DNA of 64,000 bases from contig NZ_LQPS01000029.1 in assembly GCF_002101885.1 (NCBI RefSeq), positions 17,924 to 81,923 of the forward strand. The letters run 5' to 3'. Made by a program: the position numbers and the translations under genes. Source of the stretch: Mycolicibacter senuensis. Its GTDB lineage: Bacteria > Actinomycetota > Actinomycetes > Mycobacteriales > Mycobacteriaceae. Under the pieces are notes generated by a model that was not told the DNA's origin, did not search any database, and was given only the letters and a program-made list of their open reading frames with translations. Positions 41,747 through 50,237 of this stretch are shown here, piece after piece; the stretch's first letter is position 1, and each line of letters starts with the position of its first letter.

Positions 41747-43006
41747 TCAGTCGGCAACGAACCGCTTCCGGTAGTCCTCCAGGCGTGCAGCGACGTCGTC
41801 GGCGTTCAGCCCCAAGTCGGCGGGCTGGTAGTCCACCGTGCCGTAGCGGCCGCGAGGGTGGTCGACGCAGAACTGCGTCATCGCTTTCCGCGCGCGGTCA
41901 TCGAGCGGTTGGTCGGCCAGTTCGTAGATGGCGGCGACGGTGCCGTCCTCGTCGGCCATGAAGTCCTCGAAGCGCACGTCGATGGACTGCGCCGCCGGCA
42001 GCACGTCGCGGTCGGCCAGGCACCCGCTGAGGAGGTCGTCGGCTCGGTCGAACCAGTACGACGAGATCTTGACCGGGTCGGGACGGTCGCATCCCATTCG
42101 CGCACCGTAGCTGATCATGGTCGCCATCGACTTCGTCACCTCGACCGGATCCCGGTGGGTGACAACGAAGGTGGCGTCCGGGAAGGTGGCGTACAGCGCC
42201 GGGAACTGTTCCAGATGCTGCGGTGATTTGAGCACCCAGCGCTGTGGGCCCCGCAGCCATTGCAGCGCTTGCAGGCTGCGTTTGAGGTAGGCGTATGAGG
42301 CGGTCTGGTCGTGTGCCTTGTAGTGCTGCGCGAAGCTCGGCAGAAAGTAGCTGCATTCGAAGAGCATCCCGGAGATGTCGTTGCCCAGCAGTTGGATCTC
42401 CTCGTGCGCGTGGTCGACGGTCATGTCGTGCATGCGCTTGAACTCGGGCATCGAGGTGTTGATCAGATCCAGGCCGACGGCGCAGCGATCGCGCCTGGCC
42501 TGCGGATCGGGTTCGCCGGGTACGGCTACCGGCTCCAGGCTCTCCCAGTAGGGCAGGTACCGCAGCGCCGGGTCGGCGGCGATCAGGTTGTGCAGATGGG
42601 TGGTCCCGGTGCGGGGCAGCCCGCAGATGATGATCGGGCGATCGATCGCGACGTCTTCGATTTCGGGGTGCGCCGCGATCAGGTCTTCCAGCCGTAGCCG
42701 GTTGACCAGGTGACCGGCCAGTTGCTCGAACGCCATCATCCGCCCGACGCCCGACAGGTCGGCTTCGTTCACCAGCGACTCGCAAAGCACCTCGAGGCGC
42801 TCCCGGAATGCGTTGTCCCCCCAGTTGTCCAGGCCGGTTCGCTCGGTTGCGGTCTGGAGCAACGCCTGCGGGGTCAGTTGCAGCGTGGCACCGTAGCCGG
42901 CCATGCCCTCGCGCATCGGCGCAGCGGCGTCGGGGAAGACCGGCCGGGCGAGGTCATCGAGGCGGATCGGCGCCGGGCGCGCCCTACCCGGCTGCGGGCC
43001 GCTCAT
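41747..43006 (-). CDS. Sulfotransferase family protein
   Basis: A 419-residue PAPS-dependent sulfotransferase-fold protein. The 5'-phosphosulfate loop is GLPRTGTTH (129-137), and the 3'-phosphate region is RWVLKSPQHLEQFPAL through FVVTHRDPVEV. Mycobacteria hold many such paralogues; the acceptor is unknown. The ATG overlaps the DUF1214 stop by four bases (ATGA), so it is the last gene of a TetR-DUF1214-sulfotransferase operon, a pairing common in mycobacteria. It lies within the block that separates bkdA from citE. Confidence 0.87.
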   Translation of the reverse strand: MSGPQPGRARPAPIRLDDLARPVFPDAAAPMREGMAGYGATLQLTPQALLQTATERTGLDNWGDNAFRERLEVLCESLVNEADLSGVGRMMAFEQLAGHLVNRLRLEDLIAAHPEIEDVAIDRPIIICGLPRTGTTHLHNLIAADPALRYLPYWESLEPVAVPGEPDPQARRDRCAVGLDLINTSMPEFKRMHDMTVDHAHEEIQLLGNDISGMLFECSYFLPSFAQHYKAHDQTASYAYLKRSLQALQWLRGPQRWVLKSPQHLEQFPALYATFPDATFVVTHRDPVEVTKSMATMISYGARMGCDRPDPVKISSYWFDRADDLLSGCLADRDVLPAAQSIDVRFEDFMADEDGTVAAIYELADQPLDDRARKAMTQFCVDHPRGRYGTVDYQPADLGLNADDVAARLEDYRKRFVAD

Positions 43007-44067
43007 GAGCTCAGCTCCGCGACGTCGACGACTCGGCAGCTCAGCGGGTCCGGGGTTGCCTCCGGTAGGAACCAGCGGAACCAGATCAGGCCCTTCGATC
43101 GGCCGGCGGTCGACACCCAGTTCGGATGCCCGGGATCGGTGTCGCTGATCACGATCTGCCACGATCCGTCCGGGGCGTAGCCGACCTGGGCGCCGTTGAT
43201 GGTGACCCGTTCACGGGTGTGGTCGTAGGTGTGCAGGAACGGATTCCACAGGCACATGTTCCAGAACACGCACTCCGGGGAGGTTCCTTCGACGACCAGG
43301 GCCTGACCGGTCTGCAGTTCGTAGGCCCCCATGGCGTAGGCGGCGTCGCCGGCGGCCCAGCCGACGGTGCGGCTCGGGACCGGGTACGGGTCCTGCAACT
43401 CGTTGGCCGGCAGCCGCACCGGCGCCATGGCAGCCTGTTCGCGGATCCAGGTCCGCGCCGCACGCATCCGCCGGCTCAGGTCGGCGCGGCTGTCGGGGCG
43501 CCGCGGCGTGTCGTCGAGCGCCTCGATCTTCCACTGCGCTCGCCGGTCGGCGTCCGGCTCGGTGAAGTAGTCGCGGGTCAGGATGAAGACCGCGTCGGGT
43601 TCGAGCTTGAGCCAATTGCCCTGTTGCTCAGTGGCGCTGATGACGAATTCGAAGTCACCGTCGATGTCGCATCCCAGGTCGCGATCGTTGATCGTGTCGA
43701 TGATGCGGTCGCTGTAGCGGCCGTCGTCCGGGCCGCCGTAGACCGTCATCGACAGGTAGACCGCGTCGCCGCGGTTGCCGGTGACCCGGTAGCTGCGACC
43801 GGGGTCGATCGGCGCCAGCTGGTAACAGGCGTCGGAGTTGTCACCGCCCCACTTCAGGTACGGGCCGATCGCGTCGACCAGGATCGGCTTGTCGGCGTCT
43901 CCCCAGATGTAGGCGTCGGCGGCGACCCGCAGCAGGCTCAACGCCCACCGGTAGCCGTCGAGGATGTCGGCCTCCGGCAGCGGCGGATCGGCACCCAGCA
44001 GGCGCTGTTCGATCGCGCGAACCTCCTCGATCAGGTCCCCGAATGCCTGAGACAGCTCGTCACTCAT
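43003..44067 (-). CDS. DUF1214 domain protein
   Basis: A 354-residue protein whose C-terminal part carries the DUF1214 pattern (GSWQIVISDTDPGHPNWVSTAG, then GLIWFRWF). The N-terminal part includes LRVAADAYIWGDADKP. There is no signal peptide. The biochemical role of DUF1214 is not established. It overlaps TetR by eight bases and the sulfotransferase by four, so the three are translated as a unit and probably act on one substrate, perhaps a lipid or sterol, which is inference. Confidence 0.82.
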   Translation of the reverse strand: MSDELSQAFGDLIEEVRAIEQRLLGADPPLPEADILDGYRWALSLLRVAADAYIWGDADKPILVDAIGPYLKWGGDNSDACYQLAPIDPGRSYRVTGNRGDAVYLSMTVYGGPDDGRYSDRIIDTINDRDLGCDIDGDFEFVISATEQQGNWLKLEPDAVFILTRDYFTEPDADRRAQWKIEALDDTPRRPDSRADLSRRMRAARTWIREQAAMAPVRLPANELQDPYPVPSRTVGWAAGDAAYAMGAYELQTGQALVVEGTSPECVFWNMCLWNPFLHTYDHTRERVTINGAQVGYAPDGSWQIVISDTDPGHPNWVSTAGRSKGLIWFRWFLPEATPDPLSCRVVDVAELSS

Positions 44068-44701
44068 CCCGGTTCTCCTTCTTTCTCATTCCCTGCAGCA
44101 GCAGGGTGCACAGCCGGTCGGCGGCGGCGTCGACGGTGTCGGTGGCCAAGACCTGGGCGATGTAGAAGCTGGTGCCCACCAATGCGTCATAGGCGATCTC
44201 GATATCGATGTCGGCATCCAGCACACCCTGGTCGATGCCGGCACGGACCAGCCCCGCGAACGCGGTGCGGGTGGTCTCGTCGAGCAGCTGCTGGGTGCGG
44301 ATGAACAGGTCCGGATCCCGGTGCCGGTCGGCCAGGATGCCCAGCGCCGCGGCGGCCACCTCCGGTGAGCGCCAGAACTCGAACACGCCGGCAACGAATT
44401 GGCGCAGGTCTGCTTCGAAGTCGCCCGATCTGGTCAGCACGTCACCGACCTCGGCGGCATCGAAGACCGCGTCGAACACCAGGTGCGTCTTCGATGGCCA
44501 GCGCCGGTAGACGGTGGGGCGGCTGACGTCTGCCTCGCGGGCGATCGCCTCGATGGACACCTGGTCGTAGCCGTCGCGGGCCAGCAACCGGCGGGCGGCC
44601 TCGGTGATGGCCTGCTCGGTGCGCGGATTACGCGGGCGTCCGCGGCCGGTCGGGGCGGATGCTGAATCGGCCGTCACCGGCCGTCCAATCGACTCACGCA
44701 C
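44060..44701 (-). CDS. TetR-family regulator of the DUF1214/sulfotransferase operon
   Basis: A 213-residue TetR protein. After a GRGRPRNPRT arm, the helix-turn-helix is IEAIAREADVSRPTVYRRWPSK; the remainder is an all-helical ligand domain (TetR_C type). I chose the GTG at 44701 because a 22-base palindrome with a TAATGT -10 ends just upstream, which fits a leaderless message; a GTG at 44677 is the main alternative and TTG 44704 is less likely. It should repress its own operon. Confidence 0.83.
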   Translation of the reverse strand: MRESIGRPVTADSASAPTGRGRPRNPRTEQAITEAARRLLARDGYDQVSIEAIAREADVSRPTVYRRWPSKTHLVFDAVFDAAEVGDVLTRSGDFEADLRQFVAGVFEFWRSPEVAAAALGILADRHRDPDLFIRTQQLLDETTRTAFAGLVRAGIDQGVLDADIDIEIAYDALVGTSFYIAQVLATDTVDAAADRLCTLLLQGMRKKENRDE

Positions 44702-44706
44702 CAAAG

Positions 44707-44728
44707 ATTTACATTACGTAACGTAAAT
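44707..44728. promoter_or_regulatory. TetR operator/promoter palindrome
   Basis: ATTTAC-A-TTAC at 44707-44716 faces GTAA-C-GTAAAT at about 44718-44728, forming a 22-base inverted repeat with a single mismatched pair. It is the only AT-rich stretch for several kilobases and lies directly before the TetR start. On the minus strand TAATGT (44716-44711) can act as -10, so bound repressor would block transcription. Confidence 0.7.
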
Positions 44729-44755
44729 AGTCAATGGTGCCCTAGGCGGCACCGC

Positions 44756-45577
44756 TCAGAAGGCGTAGCGGTGGTACTGCGACATGTTCGCCACCGCCGG
44801 AACCAGCGACATCACTTTGCCCAGCGCCCGATAGCGGCGGGGAAGCTGCCCGTAGGTGTCCGACTCGAACCAGCGGACCCATTGCAGCAGCCGGGCGCCC
44901 GGCACCGCTGCCAGGATCTCGCGGGGGTCGTTGATCCCCCACTGCAGCTGCGCCCCGGAGCGGCGTACCACGGCGTTGGCCCACTGAGTCTTGATGCCCA
45001 ACCGGTTGAAGGCGTCGAACTGCAACTCCCCGCTCGGAGCGTGCCCGACCACTCGGCGCAGCAACGCCACGCCCTCGGATTCGTTGAGATACATGGTCAG
45101 CCCTTCACCGAGCATCAATGTCGGCCGGCCCGTGGGAATTTCGGCCAGCCACGCCGGGTCGGTGACCGATGCCGCCACCACGTGGTTTTGTTCGCGCGCG
45201 GGAAGTAGCCGCCGGCGCAGCTCGGCGACGTCGGGATAGTCGATGTCATACCAGTCGACCCCGTCGCCGGGCTGCAGCCGCAGATAGCGGGCGTCGAGCC
45301 CACACCCCACATGCAGCACCACCGCGTCGGGGTTGACCGCCAGGAACTGGCCTGCCCAGGCATCGAAGTGCGCCGAGCGGGTGGTCACCGACGGTGACCG
45401 GGCCGCGGTGATCGTGGTCCTGGCCCAGTCGTAGTCGATGCGTGCGACCACCTCCTTGGCGTAGCGATCACCCAGGATCGGTTCGGGCAAGTCGGCGTCC
45501 AGCGCTTTGGCGTACAGCGTCGCGAGCATGGTCTGCGGAGCTCCGCTGAGATCCACCCTCGCCTTGTCGGAGGTCAT
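44756..45577 (-). CDS. Class I SAM-dependent methyltransferase, LCMT/TcmP-like
   Basis: A 273-residue O-methyltransferase of the leucine-carboxyl-methyltransferase family widespread in mycobacteria. The SAM loop is VGCGLDARY (90-98), with DWYDIDYPDV as motif II and GEGLTMYL further on. The substrate is unknown, often a small carboxylic acid or polyketide. It is a separate unit: 64 bases separate its start from the next gene and it ends 28 bases before the TetR palindrome. Confidence 0.85.
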   Translation of the reverse strand: MTSDKARVDLSGAPQTMLATLYAKALDADLPEPILGDRYAKEVVARIDYDWARTTITAARSPSVTTRSAHFDAWAGQFLAVNPDAVVLHVGCGLDARYLRLQPGDGVDWYDIDYPDVAELRRRLLPAREQNHVVAASVTDPAWLAEIPTGRPTLMLGEGLTMYLNESEGVALLRRVVGHAPSGELQFDAFNRLGIKTQWANAVVRRSGAQLQWGINDPREILAAVPGARLLQWVRWFESDTYGQLPRRYRALGKVMSLVPAVANMSQYHRYAF

Positions 45578-45641
45578 GAACCTCGAGGCTAACGGCGCTG
45601 CCGGCCGGACGGAGCGAACTGAACGCCGAGCGGTGTGGTGT

Positions 45642-46571
45642 TCAGCCCCCGGTCGTTACCCACTGCCGTTCAACGGCTTTGACCAGCGCCGTCAGGGTCG
45701 CATTGACCGGAGCCTGCTCCCCCACCCGCGCGGCGGTGCGAACCACGGCGCCGTTGATCACATCGATCTCGCTGACCCGGCGGGCCAGGTGGTCCAGCAG
45801 TGCCGACGGTTTGGCGTCCGGCAGCTGCGCCCCGAAGGCCCGCACGTGGGCAACCGGGTCGGTCACGGCGATGCCTATCCCGGCGGCGCCGGCCACCGTC
45901 CAGGCCTCGGTGGCCGCGGCGCGGCTGACCGGCCCCATGTCTGCGTCGTCCATGACCTGCCCCACCGTCATGCCGGTCAATGCGCACGGCGCGCTGTAGG
46001 CGACGTTGCAGATCAGCTTCTCCCACTGCATCGCGGCGATGTCGGCGACCGCGGCGGCGTCGAAGCCGGCATCGGCCCACACCTGCGCGATCTGCTCGAC
46101 CGCCCAAAATGGCAGTGCCGCATAGGCTCCGAACCGGACTGCTCGCATCGCGTTGTGGTGCACATGGCCGGGCGCGGGACGTGACGCGCCGAAACCGCTG
46201 GCGATGCCGACCGCCACCCGCTCGGCACCCACGATGCCGGCGACGGTGTCGGCCGAGCCCAGTCCGTTCTGGATGGTCAGCACCGGTGTGTCCTCGGCGA
46301 GCAGCGGGAGTGCTTGGGCCGCCCCGGCGGCGACGTCGGCGGCTTTGACGGCGAGTACCACCAGGTCCATCGGCTCGGCCGGCGCGTCGGTGGCCGCCCG
46401 CATCGCCACCACCTGATCGGGTTGCGGCCCGCTGATGCGCAGACCGCCCCGGTTGATCGCTTCGACGTGCCCGGGTGAGCGGTCCAGGGCCAGTACGTCG
46501 TTGCCGGCCGCTGCCAGTCTGGCGGCATAGATCGATCCCATGGCGCCGCATCCGATCACCGCGATCTTCAT
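45642..46571 (-). CDS. Ketopantoate reductase-like dehydrogenase (PanE/ApbA family)
   Basis: A 309-residue NADP-dependent reductase with the GCGAMG dinucleotide loop (7-12), IQNGLG, and the C-terminal helical domain with MQWEKLICNVAYS, which holds the family's catalytic Lys. Family members reduce 2-oxoacids such as ketopantoate; many paralogues serve other pathways. It starts four bases after the tartrate-dehydratase-like gene and so is its operon partner; oxaloacetate or a related 2-oxoacid made by that enzyme is a possible substrate (inference). It is not at this place in H37Rv. Confidence 0.85.
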   Translation of the reverse strand: MKIAVIGCGAMGSIYAARLAAAGNDVLALDRSPGHVEAINRGGLRISGPQPDQVVAMRAATDAPAEPMDLVVLAVKAADVAAGAAQALPLLAEDTPVLTIQNGLGSADTVAGIVGAERVAVGIASGFGASRPAPGHVHHNAMRAVRFGAYAALPFWAVEQIAQVWADAGFDAAAVADIAAMQWEKLICNVAYSAPCALTGMTVGQVMDDADMGPVSRAAATEAWTVAGAAGIGIAVTDPVAHVRAFGAQLPDAKPSALLDHLARRVSEIDVINGAVVRTAARVGEQAPVNATLTALVKAVERQWVTTGG

Positions 46572-46575
46572 CCGC

Positions 46576-47751
46576 TCACCCTCCCATGAGGGCGATCGCG
46601 GCGACCAGGCCGGGCTTCTCCTCCAGCCCGAATCCCGGGGCGTCGGTGGGCGCGATGGTGCCACCGGCCAGCACGCAACCGGGCGAATAGCCGCCGAAGG
46701 GTGCGAACACCCCGGGATAGGACTCGCAGCCGCCCAAGCCCAGCCCCACCGCGATGTGCAGGTTGATCAGATGGCCGCCGTGCGGGAAAGCGTGACTTCG
46801 GTCGAAGCCACCCGCCTCGAGCACGCCGAGCATGCGGGCGTACTCGGTCAACCCGTAGCTGAGACCCGCGTCCATCTGGAAGATGTCGCGGCCCGCGCGC
46901 ATGCCGCCGTAGCGCACCAGGTTGGTCAGATCGCGCGCCGAGAACAGGTTCTCGCCGGTGGCGACCGCCCCCGGGTAACCGGCGATCACCTCGGCGTTCA
47001 ACGCGAAGTCCAGCGGATCGCCGGGCTCCTCGTACCAGCGCAGGTCATAGCCGCTCAGCGCCTGCGCCCAGTCGACGGCCGCCGCCGTGTCGAACCGGCC
47101 GTTCGCATCCACTGCCACCCGTGCGCCGCTGCCCACCACGTCGATGACCGCCTCGATGCGGTCCAGATCATCACGCATCGACGCCCCGCCGATCTTCATC
47201 TTGACCGCGTCATAGCCCAGGTCGAGATAGCCGCGCATCTCGGCCCGGAGCCGGTCCAAGCCGTCTGCCGGGTAGTAGTACCCGCCTGCGGCGTATACCG
47301 GAACCGCTGCAGCTGCTTCGTTCCAACCCAAGTCCCGACCGAAGTGTCGGGCGATGGTGCGGTAGGCGGGTTCGTCGGCGAGTTTGGCGTTGAGATCCCA
47401 GCACGCCAGTTCCAGGGCCGCCGCCGCACCGGCCCGGTCGCCGTGGCCGCCGGGCTTCTCGTCGGCCAGCGCCTGATACAGCACCCGGGCGGGGTCGATG
47501 TGGCCGGCATCGTCGAGCAGCGACTCCGAGTCGGCGCGCAGCACCCGCGGGATCATCCGATCAGCCAGGATGCCGCCTTGGGCAAACCGGCCGATCGAGT
47601 TGAAGGCGATGCCGGTCACCGGCTTTCCGTTGCGCATCCGGTCGGTGACGACGGCGACCAGTGACACGGTATGCCGGGAGAAGTCCACCAGTGCGTTGGC
47701 GACCTCGCCGCGCAGCGGTACCGATCTCTCGATGATCCGGGTGATGCGCAC
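46576..47751 (-). CDS. Enolase-superfamily dehydratase, D-tartrate dehydratase-like
   Basis: A 391-residue mandelate racemase-type enzyme. Active-site residues fit TarD: the KxK pair Lys184/Lys186 (VKMKIGGA), Mg ligands Asp215 (VDANG), Glu241 (YEEP) and Glu267 (TGENLF), and His320/His324 (SHAFPHGGH). This spacing agrees, with an offset of two, with the Bradyrhizobium enzyme as I recall it. TarD converts D-tartrate to oxaloacetate. GTG start with CAGGAG upstream. It lies 25 bases downstream of citE on the same strand, so it is probably read from the leucine operon. It is absent here in H37Rv. Confidence 0.85.
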   Translation of the reverse strand: MRITRIIERSVPLRGEVANALVDFSRHTVSLVAVVTDRMRNGKPVTGIAFNSIGRFAQGGILADRMIPRVLRADSESLLDDAGHIDPARVLYQALADEKPGGHGDRAGAAAALELACWDLNAKLADEPAYRTIARHFGRDLGWNEAAAAVPVYAAGGYYYPADGLDRLRAEMRGYLDLGYDAVKMKIGGASMRDDLDRIEAVIDVVGSGARVAVDANGRFDTAAAVDWAQALSGYDLRWYEEPGDPLDFALNAEVIAGYPGAVATGENLFSARDLTNLVRYGGMRAGRDIFQMDAGLSYGLTEYARMLGVLEAGGFDRSHAFPHGGHLINLHIAVGLGLGGCESYPGVFAPFGGYSPGCVLAGGTIAPTDAPGFGLEEKPGLVAAIALMGG

Positions 47752-47776
47752 GCGCCGTCACTCCTGTCGGTAGGCG

Positions 47777-48583
47777 TTATTCCGCTCGCCGCAGGATAGC
47801 CTCCGCGTGCCGCAGCACCGGCGAGTCCACCATCTGGCCCTCGAAGGCGAACACGCCGCGCTCGTACTGTGCCGCAGCGAGCACCCTTCGCGCCCAGTCG
47901 ATCTTGTCCTCGCCCGGGCGGTAGGCGTCGCGTACCACCGCAACCTGGGTCGGGTGGATGCACACGGTGGCGGCGAACCCGACCGCGGCGCCGTCGAGCG
48001 CCTCGGCCCGCAACCCGTCGAGGTCACCGATATTGAGGTAGACGGCGTCGAGCGCGGCGCGCCCGAACGCCGATGCCGCCAGCAGCACCGTCGACCGCGC
48101 GTGCCGGGCGAAGTCCCGATAGCTGCCGTCGGCGCGGCGGCTGGAGCCTCCACCCATCGCAGCGACCAGATCCTCAGCGCCCCACATCATCGCCGCACAG
48201 GCCTGCGCGGCCGCGATCTCGGTGGAGAACACGACGCCGCGCGGGGTTTCGAGCAGCGCGACCACCTGCCGGGGTGCCAGCGCATCGACCTGGGCGGCCG
48301 ACTCGGTCTTGGCCAGCATCACCGTCGTGTAGGCGGTGTCGGCCAGCACCGCCAGGTCGTGCCCCTGGTCCTCCGTACCGGACGGATTGATCCGCACCAC
48401 GGTCCGCTCCGGGTCGAGCGGGTTGTCCCGCAACGCTTCCCGGGCGGCGGGACGGTCGGCCGCGGACACCCCGTCCTCCAGGTCGAGGATGACCACGTCG
48501 GCCACCGCGGCGGCCTTTCCGTAGCGCTCCGGACGATCCGCCGGGCAGAACAGCCAGGCCGGTCCGGTCGAGTGCGGGTTCAT
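47777..48583 (-). CDS. citE: CitE-like beta-hydroxyacyl-CoA lyase (Rv2498c)
   Basis: A 268-residue HpcH/HpaI-aldolase TIM barrel: LFCPADRPERYGKA, VVILDLEDGVSAADRP, TVVRINPSG, MMWGAEDLVAAMGG with the Mg-binding acidic residues, and the C-terminal FEGQMVDSPVL. It is not part of a citrate lyase complex (no CitF or CitD); the M. tuberculosis homologue has been described as a beta-hydroxyacyl-CoA lyase acting in leucine and itaconate breakdown. ATG overlaps the MaoC gene stop by four bases. Two extra genes follow it here. Confidence 0.92.
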   Translation of the reverse strand: MNPHSTGPAWLFCPADRPERYGKAAAVADVVILDLEDGVSAADRPAAREALRDNPLDPERTVVRINPSGTEDQGHDLAVLADTAYTTVMLAKTESAAQVDALAPRQVVALLETPRGVVFSTEIAAAQACAAMMWGAEDLVAAMGGGSSRRADGSYRDFARHARSTVLLAASAFGRAALDAVYLNIGDLDGLRAEALDGAAVGFAATVCIHPTQVAVVRDAYRPGEDKIDWARRVLAAAQYERGVFAFEGQMVDSPVLRHAEAILRRAE

Positions 48584-49074
48584 GCCGACTCTCCCGTCGG
48601 CCGCTTGCGCACCAACGTGGTCCGCACCGCGCGGGCCACCACGTCGCCGTGCTGGTTGCGCCCGACATGCTCGAGCGTCACGATGCCCTCCCCGGGACGG
48701 CTCTTGGACTCGCGCTTGTCGGTGCAGACCGTCTCGGCGTAGAGGGTGTCGCCGTGAAACACCGGCTTGGGAAACGACACTTCCGAGAAACCGAGGTTGG
48801 CCACGATGGTGCCCAGCGTCAGTTGCGCCACCGACAGGCCGACGATCGTGGAGAGGGTGAACATGGAGTTCACCAGGCGCTCGCCACGGAAGCCGGGTTG
48901 CCCGGCGGCCCAGGCCGCATCCAGGTGCAGCGACTGGGTGTTCATCGTCAGCGTGGTGAACAGCACGTTGTCGGCTTCGGTGACGGTGCGTCCGGGGCGA
49001 TGGGCATAGGTGGTGCCGATCTCGTACTCCTCGAACCACAGCCCGCGCTGCTCGACCGTCTTGCCGGCGCCCAT
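48580..49074 (-). CDS. MaoC-like hydratase (Rv2499c)
   Basis: A 164-residue hotdog-fold (R)-hydratase. The MaoC signature is GRTVTEADNVLFTTLTMNTQSLHLD, with Asp and His in the hydratase positions, followed by VFHGDTLYAET. In this context it most likely hydrates 3-methylglutaconyl-CoA or a related branched enoyl-CoA before cleavage by the lyase; that is inference from the operon and from knowledge of the itaconyl-CoA route. ATG shares a base with the fadE19 stop (TGATG) and its own stop overlaps citE. Confidence 0.9.
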   Translation of the reverse strand: MGAGKTVEQRGLWFEEYEIGTTYAHRPGRTVTEADNVLFTTLTMNTQSLHLDAAWAAGQPGFRGERLVNSMFTLSTIVGLSVAQLTLGTIVANLGFSEVSFPKPVFHGDTLYAETVCTDKRESKSRPGEGIVTLEHVGRNQHGDVVARAVRTTLVRKRPTGESA

Positions 49075-50237
49075 CAGCCCAGCCCCAGCGATCGCGCGAT
49101 CAGCATCAACTGCACCTCGGTGGTGCCTTCGCCGATCTCCAGGATCTTGCTGTCGCGGTAGTGGCGGGCCACCGGATATTCGTTGATGAAGCCGTAGCCG
49201 CCGTGGATCTGGGTGGCGTCGCGGGCGTTGTCCATCGCCGCCTCCGAGGAGATCATCTTGGCGATCGCCGCCTCTTTCTTGAACGGCTTGCCCGCCAGCA
49301 TCTTCGCCGCGGCGTCATAGTAGGCGGTGCGGGCGACGTGGGCGCGGGCCTCCATCCGCGCGATCTTGAAGCTGATCGCCTGGTAGGAGCCGATCGGCTG
49401 GCCGAATGCCTCGCGCTCACCGGCGTACTTGACGCTCTCGTCGACACAACCCTGCGCGACCCCGGTGGCCACCGCGGCGATCGCGATGCGGCCCTCATCG
49501 AGGATCGACAGGAAGTTCGCGTAGCCGCGGCCCTGTTCGCCGAGCAGATTGGCTTGCGGGACACGGGCGTCGGCGAAGGTGAGCGGATGGGTGTCCGAGG
49601 CGTTCCAGCCGACCTTGTTGTAGGCCGGTTCGACGGTGAAACCCGGTGTGCCGGACGGGACGATGATCGTGGAGATCTCCTTGCGGCCGTCGGGCCCGGT
49701 CCCGGTGACGGCGGTGACGGTCACCAGCGAGGTGATGTCGGTGCCGGAGTTGGTGATGAACTGCTTGGTGCCGTTGATGACCCACTCGTCGCCGTCCAGC
49801 CGGGCGGTGGTGCGGGTGCCGCCGGCATCCGAACCGGCGCCGGGCTCGGTGAGGCCGAAGCCGGCAAGCGCACGGCCGGCCACCAGGTCGGGCAGCCAGG
49901 TATGCTTCTGTTCCTCGGTGCCGAATCGGTAGATCGGCATCGCCCCCAGGCCCACCCCGGCTTCCAATGTCATCGCGACGGACTGGTCGACCTTGCCGAG
50001 CTCCTCCAGCGCGAGCGTCAGCGCGAAGAAGTCGCCGCCCATACCGCCGTACTCCTCGGGGAACGGCAGCCCGAACAACCCCATCTCGCCCATCTTGGCG
50101 ATCACTTCGTAGGGGAAGCTGTGCTCTTCGTCGTGTTTGGCGGACACCGGGGCGACGACGGTGCGCGCGAACTCGGCGACCGTGTGCTGCAGATCCTGGT
50201 ACTCCTTAGGCAGCTCGCCTGCCGTGATCGTCGTCAT
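49074..50237 (-). CDS. fadE19: Acyl-CoA dehydrogenase FadE19 (isovaleryl-CoA type)
   Basis: A 387-residue FAD enzyme of full family length: [33 protein letters not shown], the [14 protein letters not shown] strand and the C-terminal [19 protein letters not shown] with GEGTTEVQ. In this cluster the natural substrate is isovaleryl-CoA (leucine) or a short branched acyl-CoA. The electron acceptor is ETF, encoded elsewhere. ATG overlaps the accA1 stop by four bases. It matches Rv2500c. Confidence 0.92.
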   Translation of the reverse strand: MTTITAGELPKEYQDLQHTVAEFARTVVAPVSAKHDEEHSFPYEVIAKMGEMGLFGLPFPEEYGGMGGDFFALTLALEELGKVDQSVAMTLEAGVGLGAMPIYRFGTEEQKHTWLPDLVAGRALAGFGLTEPGAGSDAGGTRTTARLDGDEWVINGTKQFITNSGTDITSLVTVTAVTGTGPDGRKEISTIIVPSGTPGFTVEPAYNKVGWNASDTHPLTFADARVPQANLLGEQGRGYANFLSILDEGRIAIAAVATGVAQGCVDESVKYAGEREAFGQPIGSYQAISFKIARMEARAHVARTAYYDAAAKMLAGKPFKKEAAIAKMISSEAAMDNARDATQIHGGYGFINEYPVARHYRDSKILEIGEGTTEVQLMLIARSLGLG

